Assembly: GCA_038231255.1 (NCBI GenBank)
Contig: JBBRLR010000004.1
Coordinates: 1 to 64,000 of the forward strand
Source of the DNA: JALYUS01 sp038231255
Lineage (GTDB): Bacteria; Chloroflexota; Chloroflexia; Thermomicrobiales; JALYUS01
DNA: 64,000 bases
Direction: 5' to 3'
The notes below the pieces were generated by a model. That model did no database searches. It saw only the letters and a program-made list of their open reading frames with translations, and was not told where the DNA came from. How positions within the stretch are numbered: the stretch's first letter is position 1; the number at the start of each line of letters is the position of its first letter. This document shows, in pieces, positions 53,086 through 60,066 of the stretch. The position numbers and the translations under genes are program-made.

Positions 53086-54570
53086 CTAGTACTTCGGCAG
53101 TGACGGATCCACGTCGTCGGACCAGGCGAGGATGCCGCCATTGAGATTCTTCAACTTGCGGAAGCCCGCGTCCTTGAGGATGCCGAGCGCTTTGGCCGAG
53201 CGGACGCCGGAGCGGCACTGCAAAACGATCTCGTCCGCCGAATCGAGTTCGTGCATCCGCGCGGGCACATCGCCGAGCGGGATGAAACGGACATCCGGCT
53301 CCTTGATCGTGCCGAGCGCCCACTCGTGCGGCTCGCGCACATCCACGATGACGAGATGCTCGCCCGCGTCCAGCCGCCGCTTCAACTCGCGCGGCGTGAT
53401 CTCCCACTGCGCCTCCAAATTGACTTCTGGCCCCGACGTAATGCCGCAGAACTCGTCGTAGTCAATCAGGTGCTTGATGGTTGCGTGTTCGCCGCAGATC
53501 GGGCAGCTCGGGTCCTTGCGCAGTTTGTACTCGCGGAACTGCATCTTCAGCGCGTCGAACCGGAGCAGGCGACCGATCAGCGGGTCGCCGATGCCGATAA
53601 TCAGTTTCAGCGTCTCTGCCGCCTGCAACGCGCCGACGATGCCGGGCAGCACGCCGAGCACACCGCCCTCCGCGCAGGACGGGACGAGGCCCGGCGGTGG
53701 CGGCTCCGGATAAAGGCAGCGGTAGCACGGCCCTTCGTTCGCGTAGAAGATCGAGACCTGCCCCTCGAAGCGGAAGATCGAGCCGTAGACATTCGGCTTA
53801 CCGAGCAGCACGCAGGCGTCGTTGACGAGGTAGCGCGTCGGGAAGTTGTCTGTCCCGTCCACGATGATGTCGTAGTTCTTGAAGATGTCCAGCGCGTTCT
53901 CACTGGAAAGGCGCGTCTCGAAGGTCGTAATCTCGGTGTACGGGTTGAGGGCGGTCAGCCGTCGTTTCGCCGCTGCCAGTTTCGACGTGCCGATGTCCTC
54001 AGTCGTGAAGGTCACCTGCCGCTGAAGGTTCGACGAGTCCACGACATCGGCGTCCACGATGCCGATGTGGCCGACGCCCGCCGCCGTCAGATACAAGCCG
54101 AGCGGCGCGCCGAGGCCACCCGCGCCGACGAGTAGGACGCGCGCCTGCTTCAGCTTCTTCTGCCCCGCCAGCGTCACCTCCGGCATGATGAGGTGGCGGC
54201 TGTAGCGGCCAATCTCGTCCGGCGAGAGTTCCACGTCCTCCGCATCTGCTCCCTCTCCCGCCTGGCGGGGGAGGGTAGGAGAGAGGGCCGTGCCGCCCGC
54301 AATCGAGGGCACAATCGTCACCGTATCGCCGGAGGCGACGGGTGTCGCATCCTTCTGGAGATAGCGGATGTCCTCGTCGTTCAAATAGACATTGACGAAC
54401 GAGCGCAGTTGGCCGCTGTCGTTGTACAGGTGCTTCTTCAGGTCCACGTACTCGCCGGTCAGCTGCCCAAGCACCTCGCCAATGGTGCTGCCGGCCAGTT
54501 GCACCTGCTCCTTGCCCCCGGCGAACTGCCGCAGCGCCGTCGGGATCAAAATCGTCACATTCTCCGCCAT
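53086..54570 (-). CDS. CysO/MoaD-type sulfur carrier fused to MoeZ-type E1 enzyme with rhodanese domain
   Basis: 494 aa. Residues 1-93: ubiquitin-fold carrier ending TIVPSIAGG, the GG that must be free to be adenylated. Residues 94-112: linker. Residues 113-385: E1-like adenylyltransferase with LLVGAGGLGAPLGLYL and zinc pairs CYRC and CPIC. Residues 390-494: rhodanese with active Cys452 (VLQCRSGVRS). In Mycobacterium the separate proteins CysO and MoeZ charge CysO with sulfur for CysM. With mec and cysM upstream on the same strand, cysteine synthesis is the best guess; molybdopterin sulfuration is the alternative. The GG is internal, so cleavage after residue 93 seems necessary. Confidence 0.88.
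   Translation of the reverse strand: MAENVTILIPTALRQFAGGKEQVQLAGSTIGEVLGQLTGEYVDLKKHLYNDSGQLRSFVNVYLNDEDIRYLQKDATPVASGDTVTIVPSIAGGTALSPTLPRQAGEGADAEDVELSPDEIGRYSRHLIMPEVTLAGQKKLKQARVLLVGAGGLGAPLGLYLTAAGVGHIGIVDADVVDSSNLQRQVTFTTEDIGTSKLAAAKRRLTALNPYTEITTFETRLSSENALDIFKNYDIIVDGTDNFPTRYLVNDACVLLGKPNVYGSIFRFEGQVSIFYANEGPCYRCLYPEPPPPGLVPSCAEGGVLGVLPGIVGALQAAETLKLIIGIGDPLIGRLLRFDALKMQFREYKLRKDPSCPICGEHATIKHLIDYDEFCGITSGPEVNLEAQWEITPRELKRRLDAGEHLVIVDVREPHEWALGTIKEPDVRFIPLGDVPARMHELDSADEIVLQCRSGVRSAKALGILKDAGFRKLKNLNGGILAWSDDVDPSLPKY
54244..54291. repeat. Intergenic-type palindromic repeat inside a coding sequence
   Basis: CTCCCTCTCCCGCCTGGCGG then GGGAGGGTAGGAGAGAGGG has the style of the window's intergenic CCCCTCTCC repeats. 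In the fusion gene it encodes ALSPTLPRQAGEGAD immediately after the Gly-Gly, i.e. most of the linker. Confidence 0.65.
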
Positions 54571-54593
54571 ATCATGACCTCCTCATATCAGAT

Positions 54594-54738
54594 CGGAAAC
54601 CGGGGATGAACGGCAAAGACGCAAAGAGCGCAGAGACGCAAAGAAGAAAGAGAAAAAGGACGGGATCCATCTTTCTTTCTTCCCCTTTGCGTCCTTCGCG
54701 TCCTTTGCGTCTTTGCGGTTCATCCCCGGTTTCTCCCG
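54594..54738. repeat. Tandem-arm inverted repeat (CGCAAAGA-type)
   Basis: GGAAACCGGGGATGAACGGC then AAAGACGCAAAGAGCGCAGA opposite CTTTGCGTCCTTCGCGTCCT then TTGCGTCTTTGCGGTTCATC. It lies between mec and the fusion gene, ending 7 nt from the mec stop codon. Arms with the same unit occur at 6836-6992. Confidence 0.8.
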
Positions 54739-54744
54739 TCTTCC

Positions 54745-55176
54745 TCAGCCACGCTCGATGATCTGCTCTTCATTGTAGCCGGAGCGGTCGGCTTTGAGCA
54801 CCCAGGACTTAAGATCGAGGGCAATGCCCTTGTAGACGCCCTGAATGATGTAGGAATAGGTCGGCCAGGCGAAGTCGCGATCCGTTTCGGAGGGGCGCGG
54901 CTCGCTGTCCGGGTGGGAGTGGTAGAAGCCGAGCAGTGCCATGCCCGCTTCCCGCGCCCGCCGCTCCTCGTGTGCGATCACCTCCGGCCCGATCTGGAAG
55001 CGCCGCCGCCGCTCGTCCACCTGCTCCCAGGCATTCTCGACCGGTACCGTCTCGCGCACGACCTTCTCATCGCCCTGCATCACACCGATCAACAGCCCGC
55101 ACACCTCGTTCGGGTATCCATTCTCGCTCTGCCGACACACCGTCGCCCTGAGCGCATTTGTCCACACCAGGTTCAT
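54745..55176 (-). CDS. mec: JAMM/Mpr1p-type metallopeptidase, Mec-like
   Basis: 143 aa. Complete JAB1/MPN+ zinc motif: Glu24 (PNEVCGLL) and H86-S-H88-x7-S96-x2-D99. The mycobacterial homologue Mec+ releases cysteine from the CysO-cysteine adduct by cutting after the carrier's Gly-Gly. GAGGAG upstream of the ATG. It sits between cysM and the cysO-moeZ fusion, as expected for that pathway. It might also cut the fusion precursor at its internal Gly-Gly (hypothesis). Confidence 0.87.
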   Translation of the reverse strand: MNLVWTNALRATVCRQSENGYPNEVCGLLIGVMQGDEKVVRETVPVENAWEQVDERRRRFQIGPEVIAHEERRAREAGMALLGFYHSHPDSEPRPSETDRDFAWPTYSYIIQGVYKGIALDLKSWVLKADRSGYNEEQIIERG

Positions 55177-55195
55177 TCTCGCTCCTCACAACGAT

Positions 55196-55312
55196 TCAGC
55201 ACGGAGGACACGGAGGCCACAAAGAGCACAGAGAATGAATACGATCGAGAGTCTTCTCATTTGTCTTTCTCTGTGTCCTCTGTGTCCTCTGCGATCTCTG
55301 TGTTATCCCCTT
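55196..55312. repeat. Tandem-arm inverted repeat (CACAGAG/CACGGAG-type)
   Basis: CAGCACGGAGGACACGGAGG then CCACAAAGAGCACAGAGA opposite CTCTGTGTCCTCTGTGTCCT then CTGCGATCTCTGTGTTATC. Its right end overlaps the cysM stop codon. Confidence 0.78.
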
Positions 55313-56241
55313 CCCGCATCTTCGCCCCAGAAGGGGAGCGAGAGGTACTTGGCCGCGCCATCGCAGAAGATCGTGACGACCGTGCCCGTGTCAAGGGTCG
55401 CGGCGACGCGCAGGGCGGCAACGGTGTTCGCGGCGGCGGAAACGCCGACCAGCACGCCTTCCTCGCGCGCCAGCCGTTTGACCATCGCGTGCGCGTCGTC
55501 TGTGCTCACTTCCTCGATCATATCCGCCAGCGAAGGATCGTAGATGCCGGGGACGATGGCGGAGACGTAGTGCTTGATCCCCTCGATGCCGTGGAGCGGG
55601 CTGTCCGGCTGGACGGCGACGAGGCGCACGGCGGGGTTGTAGTCGCGCAGACGGCGACCCGCGCCCATCAAGGTGCCGCTCGTGCCTGTCGCGGCGACGA
55701 AATGCGTCACCGCACCGTCCGTCTGCTCCCAGATTTCCGGCCCGGTCGTTTCGTAGTGGGCGCGCCAGTTGGCTGCGTTGTTGAACTGGTCAGGGTAGAA
55801 ATACCGCTCCGGGTCGGCGGTGTGGCGGCGTTGCACCTCGTGGATTGCGCCATCGAACCCCTCCGCCGGATCGGTCTCGACGAGCGTTGCGCCGTACGCC
55901 GCCAGCATACGCTTACGTTCCTCGCTCGCGTTCGCCGGCATGCAGAGTTCGACCCGATAGCCGAGTGTCGCGGCGATCATCGCGTAGGCGATGCCGGTAT
56001 TGCCGCTCGTCGCGTCCAAAATCGTCTTGTCCGCCGTCAGGAGGCCGCGCGCGATGCCGTCCCGGATCATCGCGAGGGCGGGGCGATCCTTGACACTGCC
56101 GCCGGGGTTGTTCATCTCCGCCTTCGCCGCGACGGTGACGCCCGCCGGCAGGTGCGCCGTGATCTGTGTCAGCCGGATCAACGGCGTGTTGCCGATCATA
56201 TCGAGCACGGTCGTCGTGCCTTGTGCCGTTATCTGCGCCAT
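55303..56241 (-). CDS. cysM: Cysteine synthase, CysM/CysK family
   Basis: 312-aa PLP enzyme of the O-acetyl/O-phosphoserine sulfhydrylase group. Seen: NPGGSVKDRPA with Schiff-base Lys51, LDATSGNTGIAYAM, VAATGTSGTLMGAGRRLRDY and FCDGAAKYLS. In Mycobacterium CysM uses O-phosphoserine and thiocarboxylated CysO; its position beside mec and the CysO fusion supports this over free-sulfide use. GGAGGG upstream supports ATG 56241; the frame opens at 56307. Confidence 0.9.
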   Translation of the reverse strand: MAQITAQGTTTVLDMIGNTPLIRLTQITAHLPAGVTVAAKAEMNNPGGSVKDRPALAMIRDGIARGLLTADKTILDATSGNTGIAYAMIAATLGYRVELCMPANASEERKRMLAAYGATLVETDPAEGFDGAIHEVQRRHTADPERYFYPDQFNNAANWRAHYETTGPEIWEQTDGAVTHFVAATGTSGTLMGAGRRLRDYNPAVRLVAVQPDSPLHGIEGIKHYVSAIVPGIYDPSLADMIEEVSTDDAHAMVKRLAREEGVLVGVSAAANTVAALRVAATLDTGTVVTIFCDGAAKYLSLPFWGEDAGRG

Positions 56242-56430
56242 CGGTGCTCGTCCCTCCACGCGTTCGCGGCGCGCATTGTCGCAGAAGTTGCGTAACAAAC
56301 GCAACAACGCGTCGCACCTGCGTAGTGGTCACAACGGTAGGAAAGGGTGCAGCATTCCCGCATTGCTCATTACGCCCTGCTCTCTTACTATGATCGAGAG
56401 AATGGATGCAGCGCAGGGAAAGGCAAGCAT

Positions 56431-56967
56431 TTGCAAACGGGTGATCTGGCGCCGGATGTGACGGTGACGATTGAGGACAAGCAGGTACGGCTGCGCGATT
56501 TCGTCGGTGAGCAGCGCGTCGTCCTCTATTTCTATCCCAAGGATTCCACTCCCTCCTGCACGCTGGAGGCGCGCGGGTTCAATGATCTCATCGAGCAGTT
56601 CGCCACAAATGGAGCAGTGGTCATTGGCGTCAGTACGGACGACGTGACCTCGCACGCCCGATTCGCCCGGCGAGAGGGATTGCGTTTCTCGCTCGGCACG
56701 GACCCGGACGGCACGCTCGCGACGGCCTTCGGTGCAGCCAATCGGCTCGTGCAGGGGATCGTCGCGAAGCGCGTCACATTCCTGATCGAGCGGGACGGTC
56801 GCATCGCCCGCATCTGGGATCGCGTCAACCCGCACACGCATCCGCTGGACGTACTGGATGCGGTGCGCGCCCTAAACCCCACCTGCTCATGCTGCCCGGA
56901 GGGCGCCCGCGCCCGGTTCCCCACCGGGGAAGGGGAGCGGTATGGTGGTGTCATCCCTGCGAAATAA
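56431..56967 (+). CDS. bcp: Peroxiredoxin, BCP/PrxQ type, with Cys-rich C-terminal tail
   Basis: 178 aa. Reduces hydroperoxides. The peroxidatic Cys lies in PKDSTPSCTLEARGF; the resolving Cys often found five residues later is Arg. A tail of about 25 residues follows the normal end and carries NPTCSCCPEG, three cysteines that could resolve the disulfide instead. The start is TTG, chosen because AGGGAAAGG lies 7 nt upstream and the product then begins QTGDLAPDVTV as in the family. Divergent from cysM. Confidence 0.85.
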   Translation: MQTGDLAPDVTVTIEDKQVRLRDFVGEQRVVLYFYPKDSTPSCTLEARGFNDLIEQFATNGAVVIGVSTDDVTSHARFARREGLRFSLGTDPDGTLATAFGAANRLVQGIVAKRVTFLIERDGRIARIWDRVNPHTHPLDVLDAVRALNPTCSCCPEGARARFPTGEGERYGGVIPAK

Positions 56968-56974
56968 CCGCACA

Positions 56975-58602
56975 TCAGCGTGAGGCTGGGACTGGGTTCG
57001 GGACACCGCCGCCACCACCACCGGGCCGCGGGGATGGCGGAGGGTTCGGCGGGCCACCGGAGGGTGCGGGGCCGGGACGCGGCGGCACCGGCACCGGATT
57101 GGGGACGGCGACATCGGCCTCGAACGCGCCGATGCTGCACCGGTCGGAACGGCGGAAGAAGCCGCGCTGATCCTTGCCGCTGGTTGGTAGGGCGGCGCAG
57201 GCGTTGGGGTCGGCGGTGTCCTTGGCGGCGCTGCCGGGGAGGAGGGCGAGGGTCTGGGTGGGGCCGCCGTTATCCTTGAGGGTGTCGAGGTTCGGATTGC
57301 CGTGCTGCGTCATAGTGTCGGTGAAGGCGCAGGTGCTCGTCGGATTGAACTCGAGGTTATGACCGCCGTCGGTGATCGCGCCGGAGCAGTTGGCGAACGT
57401 GCCACCGGTGTTGACGGAGAGGAGCGTGTTGATGGCGCTCCGCGTGTTGATGCCGGTGTTGGCCAGCCCGCCCCCGGCGGCGCCGTTCGTGCCAGGTGCA
57501 CCCGGTGTGCCGGGATTTGGGCCTGTGCCACCCGATCCACCGCCACCGCCGCTCGCGCTATTGGCGGCAATCGTGACGTTGCCGATGTTTGCGGAACCGG
57601 TGTTGGATACCGCGCCACCTGCGCCCACACCGCCGTTACCGCCGTTATCGCCGTTGCCGGTGTGGCCGGCGAAGCTGCCTCCGGTGCCGCCATTGCCACC
57701 GCCGCCGCCGGTGGCCTGATCGGCGAAAAAGGTGCTGTTCGTCAGTGTAAGCGTGCCGCCACCCTTGGAGACGGCCCCGCCCGATGCGCCGCCGCCCCCG
57801 CCGCCGTTGCCGCCGGTCGCGCTGTTCCCGCTGAAGCGGCTCCCCATCACCGAGAAGGAGGACGCCGACGTGACCGCGATCGCACCTCCGGTCGCGGACC
57901 CGCCGTCGGTGCCGGGTGAACCGGGGGCGCCGGCCCCGCCCGTCACCTGGTTGCCCGTGAACTGGCTGTTCGTCGCGGTGAAGCCGCCGCCGCCGACGTA
58001 CACGCCGCCGCCGTAGCCGACCGCGCTGTTGTTGCTCACGACGCTGTTATTCAGGGCGAGCAGCCCGCTGGTGCTGGAGATCCCCCCGCCACGGTTGATC
58101 GCGCTGTTGTTGCTCACGACGCTGTTATTGAGCACGACCGTCCCGGAGCTGGCGAAAGCCCCGCCCCCCCCCGAGCGTGTCGTGGCCGTTGCTGAGCGTC
58201 AGGTTGTTGAAGGTCACGCTTTTGCCAAGGCCGATCGTGAAAATCCGGTCGCTGATGCTGCCGTTGATCACCGTTGCGCCCGCGCCCGCGCCGTTGATCG
58301 TCACATTGGACTGGACATCGGCTCGACCATTGGTCAACGCATATGGTGTGAGGATCCCGGGCAGGGTAATCGTCGTCAGGTCGGATGTACCCGCATGCGT
58401 GTTGGCGAAGCTAATAGCGTCCCGCAGGGGAGCAGGCATCCATGCCGGAGGTGGCGCAGGCGTTGGTGTCATCGGTGGTATGGTCCACGGTGACGACGAA
58501 GCTCGCCGCCCCCACCGTCGTAACGGAGAGCGTGGCGAGGAGCGCGCCGAGCACGAGTGCAAACAGGGCGATCCGGGATCGGTGGTCAGCATGGCGATGC
58601 AT
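56975..58602 (-). pseudogene. Secreted beta-helix (choice-of-anchor Q) protein with two frameshifts
   Basis: One gene read in three frames: a signal peptide (LFALVLGALLATLSVTTVGA, from ATG 58602), then LRDAISFANTHAGTSDLTTI, then a Gly/Asn-rich parallel beta-helix with NNSVVSNNSA repeats, GGHNLEFNPTSTCAF, DNGGPTQTLALLPGSAAKD, DQRGFFRRSDRCSIGAFE and a Pro-rich tail. Frame changes fall at a G4 run (58427-58430, three G would restore ACSLRDA) and a C9 run (58164-58172, eight would restore LGGGGAF). Either sequencing errors, decay or slippage-based switching. GGAGGGG precedes the start. Surface or secreted structural protein. Confidence 0.8.
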
Positions 58603-58922
58603 TACGTGTCCCCTCCATCATCGGCGTCTTCGACCGAAGACAGCACGATCATTTCACCGGCGCGAATCGTTATCTTTTATAATCTCAGTGTACCAGGGGG
58701 ATGGGAAATGTACAGGAACTATTACTGGCACAAAGAGTGGTACAATTTCTCGGAGTACGCAGTTCATCGAGAGAATCCCGGTGGTAGTGGTAGCAGGCTT
58801 TCCAGCCTGCTACCACCAGCAAAGCCGCGCCCAACTGCGTAAGGGCTAAATTCCCTGTGACGAATCCCGGTCGAGAACAAGCGGCGCGTGCAGCGACTCC
58901 TTCGGACCGCTGCACGCGCCGC
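58603..58922. other. Non-coding gap with a hairpin repeat
   Basis: No gene supported. An AT-rich stretch at 58665-58700 may hold the promoter for the beta-helix gene. The hairpin GTGGTAGCAGGCTTTCCAGC continuing CTGCTACCACC (58785-58818) resembles GCAGGCT/AGCCTGC parts of the dispersed elements. Confidence 0.5.
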
Positions 58923-59738
58923 TCAACGTGCGGAACCGCTCAGTTGCTCGGTGATCTTGCGTGCGGAAGCGATGACGCGTTCGGCCTGCTGCCGCTCGTC
59001 CTCCGGGCGGAATCGCTGCTCGGGCTGCGTCATCCCGACCGAGCCGATGACGCGGCCGGCGGGCCCGAAGATCGGCGCGCCGAGCCCCACCGCGCCGGGC
59101 GTACGCTCGCCGCGTGTCAGCGCATATCCCTGTCCGCGCACCTGTGCGATGACTCGCTCCAATGTCGCCCGATCGGTCGTCGTGCGCGGAGTGATCGCCG
59201 GGAGCGACCGTGCGAGAATCGCGCGTTGCTCGCCCTCAGGAAGAAAGGCGAGGATGGCGAGGCCGGTCGCGCCCGCCGTGACGGGGAGCCACTCGGCGAT
59301 CTGGCGGGCCTGCCGGATGGGATGGGGCGAATCGACCGTCGCCGCGAGCATCATCTCCCGGCGCGACGGGTCGTACAGGGCGAAGAGCGCGGTTTCCCCG
59401 GTCGCATCGACGAGTTCCTTCAGCCAGGGGAGGGCAACCGTGCGCACCGGGTTATGGTCCGCCGCCTTCCACGCCAGGCGCAGGAAGCCGAGGCCGAGAC
59501 GATAGCGGCCCGTCTCCGGCTCCTGCTGGACGAGCCCGCCCGCCTGGAGATGCGCGAGCACGCGGTGGAGGGTGCTCGGATGCATCCCAACCCCCCCAGC
59601 GATCTCCCGCAGGCCCCACGACTGCCCGGCGGCATCGACCATCCAAAGCAGGACCACGAACGCCCGCGCGACAGGATCACGCGTTTCGCGCTGCGTGGAT
59701 TCCTCTGTCGCTGACGGTCCCAATGATCGCTCCCCCAT
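58923..59738 (-). CDS. IclR family transcriptional regulator
   Basis: 271 aa. Winged helix at the N-terminus (WGLREIAGGVGMHPSTLHRV then LAHLQAGGLVQQEPETGRYR) and the IclR effector domain (LPVTAGATGLAILAFLPEGE, VGLGAPIFGPAGRVIGSVGM). Divergent from aconitase with a palindromic site in between, so it probably controls itself and acn. The effector is unknown. AGGG precedes the ATG at 59738. Confidence 0.9.
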   Translation of the reverse strand: MGERSLGPSATEESTQRETRDPVARAFVVLLWMVDAAGQSWGLREIAGGVGMHPSTLHRVLAHLQAGGLVQQEPETGRYRLGLGFLRLAWKAADHNPVRTVALPWLKELVDATGETALFALYDPSRREMMLAATVDSPHPIRQARQIAEWLPVTAGATGLAILAFLPEGEQRAILARSLPAITPRTTTDRATLERVIAQVRGQGYALTRGERTPGAVGLGAPIFGPAGRVIGSVGMTQPEQRFRPEDERQQAERVIASARKITEQLSGSAR

Positions 59739-59842
59739 GATAGCCCTGCCCTCGTCATATCCAGGCTGAAGCCTACGCTATCATTGTCGCTGATCCCTTC
59801 TCGTCGACTGGGTTTGGAGACGCATCCTGATATTCGCACACC

Positions 59843-59871
59843 TTGACAGCGCACGCGAATGAGCATACCAT
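59843..59871 (+). promoter_or_regulatory. Promoter of the aconitase gene
   Basis: Perfect TTGACA (59843-59848) and TACCAT (59866-59871) spaced 17 bp apart. Start site near 59878, giving a leader of about 190 nt before the GTG at 60067. Upstream of it, at 59762-59782, is another GGCTGAAGCCTACGCTA repeat half-site. Confidence 0.7.
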
Positions 59872-59879
59872 ATCTATAG

Positions 59880-59906
59880 AGAAACAAACGTTTCTTTATA
59901 AGAAAC
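59880..59906. promoter_or_regulatory. Probable IclR-type operator
   Basis: Three half-sites AGAAAC, GTTTCT and AGAAAC (59880-59885, 59890-59895, 59901-59906). The last two form the perfect palindrome GTTTCTTTATAAGAAAC. It lies just downstream of the acn -10 box, where binding would block transcription. Confidence 0.65.
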
Positions 59907-60066
59907 ACCCTCGTTGCCGTACGCCGCCTGCGGTACAATGGCGGGAAGCAGATCTCGTGCGAGGGCACGGAGCGTCATTGGTTCGCGTCTCTATCTTTGG
60001 CCGGTATTTTCCCATAGATCGCAGCCGTTTGGAAACGCGAAAGCGGGGAACGGCGAGGAGGAAACC

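Noticed and set aside
54913..56295. 460-codon plus-strand open frame over mec and cysM
   Set aside because: Antisense shadow of two genes with intact catalytic motifs; it also runs through a non-coding repeat.
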